Source: Streptomyces sp. ASQP_92 (GTDB taxonomy: Bacteria > Actinomycetota > Actinomycetes > Streptomycetales > Streptomycetaceae). Taken from it: a stretch of DNA of 64,000 bases. Positions 25,272-34,200 of the stretch are shown here, one piece after another. A program made the position numbers and the translations under genes. The notes beneath the pieces are model-generated. The model did not search any database. It saw only the letters and a program-made list of their open reading frames with translations, and had not been told where the DNA came from. Each line of letters opens with the position of its first letter. Position 1 is the stretch's first letter. The stretch spans positions 1,302,001 to 1,366,000 of the forward strand of contig NZ_JAODUA010000001.1 in the NCBI RefSeq assembly GCF_025399895.1, in the 5' to 3' direction.

Positions 25272-25898
25272 TCACGCCCCCGGATCCCCGAGCAGCCCCG
25301 CCACGAGCGCCCGGACCGAGTCGTCGAACAGCCGGTCCTGGTCCACCGGTGTGCCAAGGGCGCGGGCCAGCGCCGGGTCCTGTTCGGCCATGGCGGGATG
25401 CCACAGCTCCTCCTCGGCCGGGCGCTGGAGGGGCGCGCGCTCCCGGTTGCGCTCCACCAGGACGTACCCCACCACCTGGAACTGGACGGCCCGCACCGCC
25501 TGGGCCGCGCGGGCGCCGCGCAGCCCCGCCGCGTGCACCTCGTGGACCAGGGCCTGCTGGGCGGGCAGGAACATCCGCTCGGTCAGACCGCGTTCGTGGA
25601 CCATCGCGATCAGATGCGGGCGGGCGCGCAGTTCGCGACGCAGGGCGCGCGCGACCGACACCACGCGCGCGGCCGGGGTGCGCCCGCGCGGCTCGATCTC
25701 ACCCAGCTCCTCGACGGTCCGCTCGACCAGGGCGTCCAGGAGGGACTCGCGGTTGCCGACGTGCCAGTAGATCGAGGTGACCGCCGTGCCGAGTTCGGCG
25801 GCGAGCGCCCGCATGGTGAGGGCGGCCGGGCCGTGCCGTCTGACCAGGGATCCGGCCGCGAGCAGGACCTCCTCACGGGTGAGTGACGCGCGTGTCAT
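25272..25898 (-). CDS. TetR-family transcriptional regulator
   Basis: The 208-residue protein has an N-terminal helix-turn-helix (LTREEVLLAAGSLVRRHGPAALTMRALAAELGTAVTSIYWHVGNRESLLDALV). Its C-terminal ligand-binding region is of the TetR_C type (LRARPHLIAMVHERGLTERMFLPAQQALVHEVHAAGLRG). It is divergent from the acetoacetate decarboxylase-like operon, and the perfect palindrome at 25957-25971 is its likely operator. It therefore probably represses that operon until an effector binds, and may also autoregulate. The effector is unknown. Confidence 0.9.
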   Translation of the reverse strand: MTRASLTREEVLLAAGSLVRRHGPAALTMRALAAELGTAVTSIYWHVGNRESLLDALVERTVEELGEIEPRGRTPAARVVSVARALRRELRARPHLIAMVHERGLTERMFLPAQQALVHEVHAAGLRGARAAQAVRAVQFQVVGYVLVERNRERAPLQRPAEEELWHPAMAEQDPALARALGTPVDQDRLFDDSVRALVAGLLGDPGA

Positions 25899-25956
25899 GT
25901 CTGACGCTCCCTCAATTCCGGTGCCCGCACGGCTCTTTACCCTTCATCGGGCGCGG

Positions 25957-25971
25957 TGTAACTGTGTTACA
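25957..25971. promoter_or_regulatory. Palindromic operator for the TetR regulator
   Basis: TGTAAC-TGT-GTTACA is a perfect 6-3-6 palindrome between the TetR start (25898) and the decarboxylase start (26020). It is 59 and 48 bases from those starts, so either promoter could be covered. No other palindrome of this quality occurs in the 121-base gap. Confidence 0.65.
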
Positions 25972-26019
25972 GACCCCGAGGACCCCCCGAGGAGAACAGC
26001 TCGAGAAGGGTGGTACGAC

Positions 26020-26817
26020 ATGGCACGCGTACGGTACGGGGCGCGCACCGAGGCCGAGATCCAGGCCGCGCGCACCGCGAGCTCCAAGCTCCCCGACATC
26101 TGGTCGACCGGCGTGGTGGCTCTCTGGGAGAGCGACCCCGACGCGGTCGCGGCCGTCCTTCCGCCGCCGCTCAAGCCGGCCGAACGCCCCCTGGTGCGGG
26201 CCAACATCAGCAAGGTCGACCTGCCCGGCTATCCGCTCGGCGCGGGTTCGGTGGCGGTCGCCGCCGTGCACGACGGGCAGGAGGGCTGGTATCCGCTGGT
26301 CATGCCGATGACCCACGAGCGGGCCCTGATCGGCGGGCGCGAGGTGTTCGGCGAACCCAAGAAGCTCGGCGAGGTGGTCGTCGAGCGGGACGGCCTGGTG
26401 GTACGGGCCTCGCTCGCCCGGCACTCCATCGCGTTCGTCGAGGTGCGCGGCGCCGTCGACGGCCCGCTGCCGCTGCCCGAGCCGACGCTCAAGACCGACT
26501 TCTACTTCAAGTTCCTGCCGGCCGTGGACGGCGAGGGCTTCGACGCCGACCCCGTCCTCGTCCACTGCGTACGCAACGAGAAGGTGCGCAAACTGGAGCG
26601 GATCACCGGCGACGTGGTGCTGCGCGAGTCGATGTACGACCCGGTCGCCGATCTGCCGGTGCGCCGCGTCGTCGAGATCACCATCGGCGAGAAGACCACC
26701 GACCAGAAGGGCCGGGTGGTCGAACGGGTCAGCGCCCAGGCCCTGTTGCCCTACATCCACCAGCGCTACGACGACCCCCACCAGATCCTCGACGGGCCGC
26801 CCGAGGGGAGCGTCTGA
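26020..26817 (+). CDS. Acetoacetate decarboxylase-family protein
   Basis: The 265-residue protein matches acetoacetate decarboxylase folds. The Schiff-base lysine region is FGEPKKLGEVVVERDG; by count the second Lys is residue 115. The rest of the family is well represented: WYPLVMPMTHERALIGGREVF, TDFYFKFLPAVDGEGFDADPVLVHCVRNEKVRKLERITGDVVLRES. Members of this family include true decarboxylases but also aldolase-dehydratases, so the reaction may differ. The start is ATG at 26020 with AGAAGGG upstream. The SDR gene follows after 2 bases. Confidence 0.85.
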   Translation: MARVRYGARTEAEIQAARTASSKLPDIWSTGVVALWESDPDAVAAVLPPPLKPAERPLVRANISKVDLPGYPLGAGSVAVAAVHDGQEGWYPLVMPMTHERALIGGREVFGEPKKLGEVVVERDGLVVRASLARHSIAFVEVRGAVDGPLPLPEPTLKTDFYFKFLPAVDGEGFDADPVLVHCVRNEKVRKLERITGDVVLRESMYDPVADLPVRRVVEITIGEKTTDQKGRVVERVSAQALLPYIHQRYDDPHQILDGPPEGSV

Positions 26818-26819
26818 CC

Positions 26820-27704
26820 ATGGAGCTCGGGCAGGGGCAGGTCGCGGTCGTCACCGGCGCCGCGAGCGGGATCGGGCTCGCGATGGCCCGGCGGTTCGCC
26901 GCCGAGGGCCTCAAGGTGGTCCTCGCCGACGTGGAGGAGGGCGCCCTGGAGAAGGCGGCGGGGCAGTTGCGCGAGGACGGGGCCCAGGTGCTCGCCCGCG
27001 TCGTCGACGTCAGCGAACGGGACTCGGTGATCGCGCTCGCGGACGCCGCGTACGACACCTTCGGCGCCGTGCACGTGCTGTGCAACAACGCGGGGGTCGG
27101 CTCCGGCGCCGAGGGCCGCATGTGGGAACACGAGGTCAACGACTGGAAGTGGGCCTTCGCGGTCAATGTGTGGGGCGTCTTCCACGGCATCCAGGCCTTC
27201 GTGCCCCGCATGATCGCGGGCGGCGAGCCGGGCCGCGTCGTCAACACCTCCTCGGGGGACGGCGGGATCGCCCCGCTGCCGACCGCGTCCGTGTACGCCG
27301 TCACCAAGTCGGCGGTCGTCACGATGACCGAGTCCCTGTACGCGCATCTGAAGGCGGAGGGCGCCGCGGTGGGGGCCTCGGTGCTCTTCCCCGGCCCGCA
27401 CATGCTGCGCACCGGACTGTGGGAGTCGCACCGCAACCGGCCCGAGCGGTACGCCAAGGAGCGGCCGCGCAGGACCCCCTACCGCAGCCTCGACCAGTGG
27501 GAGGCCGCCATGAAGGCGGCGGGCCAGGAGATCGAGTTCACCCCGGTCGAGGCGGTGGCCGCGGAGGTCGTCGACGGGATCCGGGCCGACCGCTTCTGGA
27601 TGCTGCCCGCCGGCGAGCACAGCGACCGCCAGATCAGAGCGCGGTCGCAGTCGATGCTCGACCGGGCGAACCCGGCCTACCTGGAACGCTTCATTCTGGA
27701 CTGA
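26820..27704 (+). CDS. SDR-family dehydrogenase in the decarboxylase operon
   Basis: The 294-residue protein has the glycine-rich NAD(P) motif TGAASGIGLAMARRFA, the NNAG motif (CNNAGVG) and the active site S-Y-K in TSSGDGG and SVYAVTKSAVVTM (Tyr159, Lys163 by count). An extended C-terminal part (residues about 210-294) is longer than in FabG. It may reduce or oxidise a ketone produced by the decarboxylase. The gene starts 2 bases after the decarboxylase stop and is followed by the amidohydrolase genes. Confidence 0.9.
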   Translation: MELGQGQVAVVTGAASGIGLAMARRFAAEGLKVVLADVEEGALEKAAGQLREDGAQVLARVVDVSERDSVIALADAAYDTFGAVHVLCNNAGVGSGAEGRMWEHEVNDWKWAFAVNVWGVFHGIQAFVPRMIAGGEPGRVVNTSSGDGGIAPLPTASVYAVTKSAVVTMTESLYAHLKAEGAAVGASVLFPGPHMLRTGLWESHRNRPERYAKERPRRTPYRSLDQWEAAMKAAGQEIEFTPVEAVAAEVVDGIRADRFWMLPAGEHSDRQIRARSQSMLDRANPAYLERFILD

Positions 27705-27717
27705 CGAGGGACGTGCG

Positions 27718-29004
27718 ATGACAGCACAGATGGACCCGTACCTGATCATCTCCTCCGACTGCCACGCCGGGCTCCCCACCGAGGAGTACCGGCCCTGTCT
27801 GGACGCCCGCTTCCACCGGGAGTTCGACGAGTTCCTCGCGGGGCGCGAGCGCCGCCGCGAGGAGATGACCCGGCTCGGCGTACGCAACGAGGCCTTCGCC
27901 GACCGCTGGTTCAGCGACAACGAGGAAGGGCTGCGCGGGGGTTGGGACGCGGTGCAGCGCCTCAAGGAGCTCGACGGCGACGGGGTGGCCGGCGAGGTCG
28001 TCTTCCCCGACGCGGACGCCGTCGACAGCCGGACCGCCGCCCCCTTCGGCGTGGGCCTCGGCCTCTCCGGCGACCAGGACCCCGACCTCGGCATGGCGGG
28101 CGCGCAGGCGCACAACCGGTGGCTCGCCGAGTTCGTCGGCCAGCATCCCGAACGGCACTGCGGGGTCGCCCTGTTGCCGGTCACCGGTGAGGTCGACCGG
28201 GTCGTCGCCGAGATCCACCGCGCCAGGGAGTCCGGGCTCGGCGCGCTGATGATCCCCTCGATGTGGGTGGACAAGGCGCCTTACCACGACCGCCGCTACG
28301 ACCCCGTCTGGGCGGCCGCCGCCGAGACCGGCATGCCCCTGGTGACCCACTCGGGCGCGGCCCCGCGCCACGAGTACGGCGACCATCTGGGGATCTACGT
28401 CAGCGAGGTGACCTGGTGGCCGGCCAGGCCGCTCTGGTTCCTGCTGTGGTCCGGGGTCTTCGAGCGCCACCCAGGGCTCAAGTTCGGGGTGGCGGAGTCG
28501 GGTTGCTGGTGGCTGCCCAACCTGCTGTGGTTCATGGACCGGCTCTACCTCGGCGCCCACGGCGGCAAGAAGCTCTCCCCGTTCGCCGAGCTGAAGCGGC
28601 CCCCGAGCGAGTATCTGGACCGCCAGCTCTTCGTCTGCGCGACCAACACCAAGCGACGCGAACTCGCCCAGCGCTACGAGATCGGCGTCGACAACATCCT
28701 GTGGGGCTCCGACTTCCCCCACCCGGAGGGCACCTGGCCCCGCACCCGGGAGTGGCTGAAGAACACCTTCCATGACATTCCGGTCACCGAGACCCGGCGG
28801 ATGCTGGGCCTGGCGGCCGCCGAGGTGTTCGGCTTCGACACCGGCAAGCTCGCGCCGATCGCCCGCCGGATCGGGCCGACCCCGGCCGAACTCGGCCAGC
28901 CCGAGGACCAGTTGACGGTGGAGGCGTCCTGGGCGCGCTCGCGCGAGGTGGGCCGCCACTGGCTGACCGAACACGACTTCCCCGTCCTCGGGGTGACGCG
29001 ATGA
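27718..29004 (+). CDS. Amidohydrolase-2 family protein (first paralogue)
   Basis: The 428-residue protein has the metal-dependent hydrolase fold used by LigW and ACMSD-type decarboxylases. Features are LIISSDCHAGLPTEEYRPCL, GEVVFPDADAVDS, HSGAAPRHEYGDH, FERHPGLKFGVAESGCWWLP and the metal Asp in WGSDFPHPEGTWP. The amide or decarboxylase substrate is unknown. The gene ends TGA overlapping the ATG of a second paralogue. Both share the DCHAG, HRAL/PLWF and SDxPHxEG blocks, so they arose by duplication. Confidence 0.88.
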   Translation: MTAQMDPYLIISSDCHAGLPTEEYRPCLDARFHREFDEFLAGRERRREEMTRLGVRNEAFADRWFSDNEEGLRGGWDAVQRLKELDGDGVAGEVVFPDADAVDSRTAAPFGVGLGLSGDQDPDLGMAGAQAHNRWLAEFVGQHPERHCGVALLPVTGEVDRVVAEIHRARESGLGALMIPSMWVDKAPYHDRRYDPVWAAAAETGMPLVTHSGAAPRHEYGDHLGIYVSEVTWWPARPLWFLLWSGVFERHPGLKFGVAESGCWWLPNLLWFMDRLYLGAHGGKKLSPFAELKRPPSEYLDRQLFVCATNTKRRELAQRYEIGVDNILWGSDFPHPEGTWPRTREWLKNTFHDIPVTETRRMLGLAAAEVFGFDTGKLAPIARRIGPTPAELGQPEDQLTVEASWARSREVGRHWLTEHDFPVLGVTR

Positions 29005-30227
29005 CCGAGCGCTACACCGTCATCTCGGCGGACTGCCACGCCGGCGCCGACCTCCTGGACTACCGGCCCTACCTGGAGTCCAAGTACCACGAGGCCTTCG
29101 ACGCGTGGGCCGCCACCTACGTCAACCCGTACGAGGACCTGCTGGCCGACGCGGCCGACCGCAACTGGAACTCCGACCGCCGGCTGGCGGACCTGGAGGC
29201 GGACGGCATCGTGGCGGAAGTGATCTTCCCCAACACGATCCCGCCGTTCTTCCCGAGCGCCTCCCTCATGGCACCCACCCCCACCCGCGAGGAGTTCGAG
29301 CGGCGCTGGGCGGGGCTGCGCGCCCACAACCGCTGGCTGGCCGACTTCTGCGCCCGGGCGCCGGGCCGGCGGGCGGGCGTCGCGCAGATCCTGCTGGGCG
29401 ACGTGGACGAGGCGGTACGCGAGATCCGCCGGACCCAGGAAGCGGGTCTGACCGGCGGAATCCTGCTGCCGGGCGCCCCGCCGGGCTCGGGGGTGCCCGA
29501 GCTCTACTCCGAGGTGTACGACCCGATCTGGGCGATCTGCGCGGAACGCGGCATACCGGTCAACCACCACGGCGGGTCCGCGTCGCCGCCGCTGGGGGAG
29601 GAGCCGGCGGCCCGGGCGGTGTTCATGGTGGAGACGACCTGGTTCTCGCACCGGGCGCTGTGGCACCTGATCTTCGGCGGGGTCTTCCACCGCCACCCCT
29701 CCCTCAACCTCGTGCTCACCGAGCAGGGTTCGGGCTGGATCCCCGGCGTGCTCGACATGCTGGACTACTACCACGGGCGCCTGGTGGCGGCCGCGACGAA
29801 GGCGTCCACGGCGGAGTCCAAGTTCGGCAGCGGTCTCGCCGAGTCCATGGGCAAGGGGCCCTCCCAGGTGTGGCGGGACAACTGCTTCGTGGGCGCGAGC
29901 TTCATGCGCCCGCACGAGGTGCCGCTGCGGGACCGGATCGGCCTCGACAAGATCATGTGGGGCAGCGACTACCCCCACGACGAAGGCACCACCCCCTTCT
30001 CCCGGGAGGGCCTGCGCATCGCCTACGCGGGCCTGCCCAGCGACGAGGTCGCGGCGATGGCCGGCGGCAACGCGGCCCGCGTCTACGGCTTCGACCTGAC
30101 CTCCCTGGACGCGATCGCGGCCCGGGTCGGCCCCACGGTGGCGGAGATCGCCGAGCCCCTGAAGGAGATACCGCCCGAGGCGACGAGCCCCGCGTTCGCC
30201 CTTGGCGGGTCGGTGCGCGTCTGGTGA
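29001..30227 (+). CDS. Amidohydrolase-2 family protein (second paralogue)
   Basis: The 408-residue protein begins MTERYTVISADCHAGADLLDYRPYLESKYH and retains the paired motif set: VIFPNTIPPFFPSASLM, NHHGGSASPP, FHRHPSLNLVLTEQGSGW and MWGSDYPHDEGTTPFSR. It is translated from an ATG that overlaps the previous stop (ATGA). The two paralogues are likely to act together or as a hetero-oligomer on one pathway. No CoA, ring-cleavage or transport gene is next to it. Confidence 0.88.
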   Translation: MTERYTVISADCHAGADLLDYRPYLESKYHEAFDAWAATYVNPYEDLLADAADRNWNSDRRLADLEADGIVAEVIFPNTIPPFFPSASLMAPTPTREEFERRWAGLRAHNRWLADFCARAPGRRAGVAQILLGDVDEAVREIRRTQEAGLTGGILLPGAPPGSGVPELYSEVYDPIWAICAERGIPVNHHGGSASPPLGEEPAARAVFMVETTWFSHRALWHLIFGGVFHRHPSLNLVLTEQGSGWIPGVLDMLDYYHGRLVAAATKASTAESKFGSGLAESMGKGPSQVWRDNCFVGASFMRPHEVPLRDRIGLDKIMWGSDYPHDEGTTPFSREGLRIAYAGLPSDEVAAMAGGNAARVYGFDLTSLDAIAARVGPTVAEIAEPLKEIPPEATSPAFALGGSVRVW

Positions 30228-30251
30228 GTACGGGGTGAGACCCTGCCCCGC

Positions 30252-30965
30252 ATGAGCTCATCCGACCAGCACGACGAGGCGCACAACGGGGCCCTCGGCT
30301 CGCGGCTCAACTGGTTGCGGGCCGCGGTCCTGGGCGCCAACGACGGCATCGTCTCCACGGCCGGACTGGTCGTCGGCGTGGCCGGGGCAACCGACGACCG
30401 CTCCGCGCTCCTGACCGCCGGCCTGGCCGGACTGCTCGCCGGCTCCATGTCCATGGCGGCCGGCGAGTACGTCTCCGTCTCCACCCAGCGCGACTCCGAG
30501 AAGGCCGCCCTCGCCCTGGAGCGCCGGGAGCTGAAGGAGTCGCCCGAGGCCGAACTCGCCGAACTCACCGGCCTGTTGGCCGAGCGCGGGCTCAGCGAGG
30601 AGGTGGCCCGCGAGGCGGCCGTCCAGCTCACCGAACGCGACGCCCTGCGCGCGCACGCCAGCGTCGAGCTGGGCATCGATCCCGACGAACTCACCAACCC
30701 CTGGCACGCGGCCTGGGCCAGCTTCCTCGCCTTCACGGCGGGCGCGCTGCTCCCCCTCCTCGCGATCGTGCTGCCCCCCTCGTCGGTCCGCCTGTACGTG
30801 ACGGTCGGCTCGGTCCTGGCCGCACTCGCCCTGACCGGCTGGTGGAGCGCCCGCCTCGGCTCGGCCCCGGCCCACCGCGCGGTCCTGCGGAACATGGGCG
30901 GGGGCGCGGTGGCGATGGCGGTCACTTATGCGGCGGGGGCGTTGCTGGGGGCGGTGGGGGTGTGA
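30252..30965 (+). CDS. VIT1/CCC1-family transporter (iron or manganese)
   Basis: The 237-residue membrane protein begins SSSDQHDEAHNGALGSRLNWLRAAVLGANDGIVSTAGLVVGVAG, the family signature. It then shows SMAAGEYVSVSTQRDSEKAAL and a cytoplasmic acidic stretch followed by C-terminal helices (AWASFLAFTAGALLPLLAIVLP). Family members move Fe2+ or Mn2+, into vacuoles in eukaryotes; bacterial direction is unproven. It follows the amidohydrolase by 24 bases but may not belong to the same operon. It converges with the NACHT gene, only 3 bases between stops. Confidence 0.88.
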   Translation: MSSSDQHDEAHNGALGSRLNWLRAAVLGANDGIVSTAGLVVGVAGATDDRSALLTAGLAGLLAGSMSMAAGEYVSVSTQRDSEKAALALERRELKESPEAELAELTGLLAERGLSEEVAREAAVQLTERDALRAHASVELGIDPDELTNPWHAAWASFLAFTAGALLPLLAIVLPPSSVRLYVTVGSVLAALALTGWWSARLGSAPAHRAVLRNMGGGAVAMAVTYAAGALLGAVGV

Positions 30966-30968
30966 GCG

Positions 30969-33900
30969 TCAGTACCGCTCCAGGCGCTCGGGCGGGATGG
31001 ACTCGGCACCCTGGACATCGGTCCTGCTGTACCGGATGTGGAGCCGGTCCAAGTGGGCGAGAGTGCTCAAATCGAGTCGACCGGTGCAGTTGTAAAGCGA
31101 CAGAGATCGAAGATCCGGCAGCTCGCGCAGGATTCCCAGGCCCGCGACGAGACGGCAGTTACTCAGATTGAGGTAGGTCAGCCCGCAGTGCTGGATCAGT
31201 GCGGCCGGGTCGAGGGTTTGATGGTCACCGATCTGCAGGGTGCGTAGATTCCGCAGAGTGGAACGGTGCACCAGTTCGCCCGCTTGGAGGCCACCCGTGA
31301 TAGTCAGGTTGCGGAGGTCGGGCCAACGCTCCAGACCGCTCAGGCTGATCCTCTCTGACCCCCGGTACAGACCCAATGTAAGGAGCCAGTCCGGGGCCGG
31401 AATGTCGGCAATACGCCGGGTCTCACCGGGGATCCCTAGTGCGAGAGCCTCCAGCCGGTCAAGTGCGGCCAGGGGTGTTAGGCAAAGGCGGGGCGAGAGC
31501 GTGGCGAGCGAGAGGTCGCGGAGGGCGGGCAGGCCGGAGACGGGTGTGAGATCCGTGATGGCCGGACAATTGTGTAGAGCCAGGCGCTCCAGGGCGTTGA
31601 GCTGAAGCAGTGGGACCAGGTCTTCGACGACACCGTTTGCGATGAGGTTCAAGGCGGTCAGGCCCGGGTGGGTGAGAACGACGTCCGGCAATGCGCAGTC
31701 GCCCTCCAGGTTGATCATCCGCATTCCTTGGAGTCGGCTCAGCTGAGCCACCTGCTCCTCGGTGCGTACACTGAGATAGGTATTTTCCCATTCCTGGGCC
31801 GGTCCCAGTACCTCTGTCACATATTCCGCTGCGTCAAACTTGCCCCAGGCCAGGCCGAGTTGGACCCGCACCCTGGGTCGCTTCTCACCTCGGAACCGCC
31901 TGATCGCGCCTAGCGCCGCATCCCCGCCAATCAGCCCCGCCGTCCGCACCGCAAAAGCCGCCTCGTCTTCGGTAAGCCCCTCCGGCCCCGGCAGCAGCTC
32001 AAGGACCAGCGGCCCCACCTTGGCCAGGGCTTCCGCCTCGTCCCACGAACGTGGGGGCATCAGTTCGCGGGCCCGCTCCTCCACGTCGGCCCACACGGCT
32101 GGGTCCAGCTCCGGGGCGTGCTCCAGGCAGGCCGCGGCCAGAAGTACCAGCCGGTGGCGCAGCCGCGGCGCGTGGTCGGCGCGGCGCAGCAACTGACGTA
32201 GTAGACGTGCCCGTTCGTCCGCCCGTGCGTGGCCCACCGCCATCCGCACCACGTCGTCCCATGTGTCGTCGTGCGCGTTGCGCACCAGGACGCCGAAGTC
32301 GCGCTCCTCCACCGCCGCCTTCGCGCCCAGATAGTCCTGGAAGGTGCGGTGGACGAAGCCGACCGCGCCAGGCATGGGCTCGCGAAGCAGCCCGCTGCGG
32401 ATCAGCAGGTGGGCGAAGACGTGGTCGGGGTCGCCCGTCACCTGCGGCATCGCGCCGAGCCACTCTGTCACCATCGAGGCGACCTCGTCCCGGTCCGCCT
32501 CCGCGAGGCCGTTGCGGATTAGCCAGTACGCGAGCCGCTGGAGCAGGGCCGTCTGCTCGTCGCGGGTAAGGGTGACCCCCTCGACTCCGGTGATCTCCCG
32601 CTCGGTGTCCCGTCGCACGAGCAGCATGTCGAGCGCGGCGTCGTACAACTCTTTGCGGGCGCGGGGAAGTTGCATGCGTCGGTCCCGGTTCAGGGCGCAC
32701 AGGAGCGCGCACATCAGCGGGTTGGTGGCGAGTCGCCCCAGGTCGCGGCGGGAGGCCACCGCCGTGAGCAGCGAGGCCTCGTAGGTGTCCAGGCGCTCCC
32801 GCTCCTCGGGCGCCGGGCAGGCGAGCCGCGCCGAGGCGTGCCAGTGGGCCACGAAAGCGCGGACATCCTCGCGCTCCATCGGCAGGAGCGAGTGCGCCAC
32901 GAAGCCCTGGCCCGCCAGCCAATCCTCGGACACCGCCGACGGTCGGGTCGTGACGACGTATCGAGCTGCGGGGAACGCCGTCACCAAGGACTTCAGCCAG
33001 GCTTCGGTCCGGGCCCGCAGCCGCATAGGGACCTCGTCCACACCGTCCACCAGGACCAGTGCCCGGCCCTCCGACAGGAGCTGCCCGGCCCAGCCGGGCG
33101 CGGGCGTCAGCGGCACCCCGGCCGCCTGCAGGAAGTCCTGCGGCATCGGCAGCGACGCTGCCGAGGTGAAAGCCCGCAGGCGCAGGACGAAAGGAACACA
33201 CCTGTTCCAGTCGGCCAGTTCGGGGCCGAAGGTCCGGCGGGCCGCGTTCAGCGCCAGCCACTGCACCAGCGTGGACTTGCCGGAGCCCGCCGGGCCGCGC
33301 AGCAGCAGTCGGCTGTTTCCGGCGAGCGCCTGCTCCACGCCCATCGTGGCGGCCCGCGCGTGGGGGAGCCCCACCGCCTGGCGGGGCTCCCCGCTGACCG
33401 CGAGGCTGATGTACGCCGTGTCCAGCGGCCATTCGCTCGCCGAGCGGCCCAGGGTCAGACCGAACAGTTCGAGTCGCCCGTGGATCTCGGCCACGTACCG
33501 CGCGTACGTCTCCTCGAAGGCGAGCGCGGCCGCCTCGGGACGGGGGCCGACCCGGTCGCGTACGTCCTCGATCAGGCCGCGCGCGGCCTGGGCCGACCTG
33601 GTCTGCTCCAGCGCCGCCCGGGCCGCGAAGGAGGGATGCGCGGTGAGCTGTTCCAGGACATGCGCGCAGCAGAGGGTGAGGAGTTCGTCATAGAGGGCTT
33701 CGCCGGGGCCGGGGTATGGGCGGCGCAGTTCGGCGGCGAGGCGGTCTGCGTCAAGGCCTAGCGAAAACAGGCGGTCCAAGCCGAGGGCGCCGGCTGCCGC
33801 GAAGCCGTCCCGAACCGCGTCGACGGCCGCCGCCCGCTCGTGCTCGGGCAGCGAGTCATGGGCTTCGTCGAGGCGGCGTCCCAGGACCTTCGCGAGACGA

Positions 33901-34163
33901 TCGGGGGAGGCCTGTTTTGGCAGCGGGCGCAGCGGCCCGGCGACCAGACCTGCGCCCGGCCTCGGGGTCAGGACGGACTTCGCGACCGCCGAGACCACCG
34001 TGCAGGCAAGACGCAGCACCACAACTTCAAGGCCTGGCACCGTAATTGTCTCCCCCCAGAGCGCACCGGTACCGGCGATCGTACGCCGCACCCTCCGCAC
34101 CGATTGGCGGAACTCACCAACGGCTGCTGACAACCCGTCTCGCATACTTGTCGGTAACAACAT
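30969..34163 (-). CDS. NACHT-LRR NTPase (bacterial NLR-type protein)
   Basis: This 1064-residue protein has an N-terminal helical domain (about 1-285), a NACHT NTPase core and C-terminal leucine-rich repeats. Walker A is GPAGSGKS (290-297), Walker B LVLVDGVDE (369-377), sensor-like TTRP (405-408), and the NACHT winged-helix motif GFVHRTFQDYLGAKA (602-616). About 12 irregular LRRs follow (about 810-1045), for instance LTALNLIANGV, LERLALHNCP and LRSLSLYNCTG. Bacterial NACHT proteins are a known antiphage class in which LRR or other C-terminal regions can sense phage products. No effector fusion such as nuclease or TIR was recognised. The ATG at 34163 gives a TTA codon at position 3; ATG at 34145 would avoid it. 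The terminal repeats have lower G+C than the neighbours. Confidence 0.9.
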   Translation of the reverse strand: MLLPTSMRDGLSAAVGEFRQSVRRVRRTIAGTGALWGETITVPGLEVVVLRLACTVVSAVAKSVLTPRPGAGLVAGPLRPLPKQASPDRLAKVLGRRLDEAHDSLPEHERAAAVDAVRDGFAAAGALGLDRLFSLGLDADRLAAELRRPYPGPGEALYDELLTLCCAHVLEQLTAHPSFAARAALEQTRSAQAARGLIEDVRDRVGPRPEAAALAFEETYARYVAEIHGRLELFGLTLGRSASEWPLDTAYISLAVSGEPRQAVGLPHARAATMGVEQALAGNSRLLLRGPAGSGKSTLVQWLALNAARRTFGPELADWNRCVPFVLRLRAFTSAASLPMPQDFLQAAGVPLTPAPGWAGQLLSEGRALVLVDGVDEVPMRLRARTEAWLKSLVTAFPAARYVVTTRPSAVSEDWLAGQGFVAHSLLPMEREDVRAFVAHWHASARLACPAPEERERLDTYEASLLTAVASRRDLGRLATNPLMCALLCALNRDRRMQLPRARKELYDAALDMLLVRRDTEREITGVEGVTLTRDEQTALLQRLAYWLIRNGLAEADRDEVASMVTEWLGAMPQVTGDPDHVFAHLLIRSGLLREPMPGAVGFVHRTFQDYLGAKAAVEERDFGVLVRNAHDDTWDDVVRMAVGHARADERARLLRQLLRRADHAPRLRHRLVLLAAACLEHAPELDPAVWADVEERARELMPPRSWDEAEALAKVGPLVLELLPGPEGLTEDEAAFAVRTAGLIGGDAALGAIRRFRGEKRPRVRVQLGLAWGKFDAAEYVTEVLGPAQEWENTYLSVRTEEQVAQLSRLQGMRMINLEGDCALPDVVLTHPGLTALNLIANGVVEDLVPLLQLNALERLALHNCPAITDLTPVSGLPALRDLSLATLSPRLCLTPLAALDRLEALALGIPGETRRIADIPAPDWLLTLGLYRGSERISLSGLERWPDLRNLTITGGLQAGELVHRSTLRNLRTLQIGDHQTLDPAALIQHCGLTYLNLSNCRLVAGLGILRELPDLRSLSLYNCTGRLDLSTLAHLDRLHIRYSRTDVQGAESIPPERLERY

Positions 34164-34200
34164 CTAGCCGGAGCCGCCACCCCGCCCCTACGGTGCAGGC

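Noticed and set aside
28674..29978. Long minus-strand frames opposite the amidohydrolases
   Set aside because: Both amidohydrolases show full family motifs; the antisense frames are low-complexity products of G+C bias.
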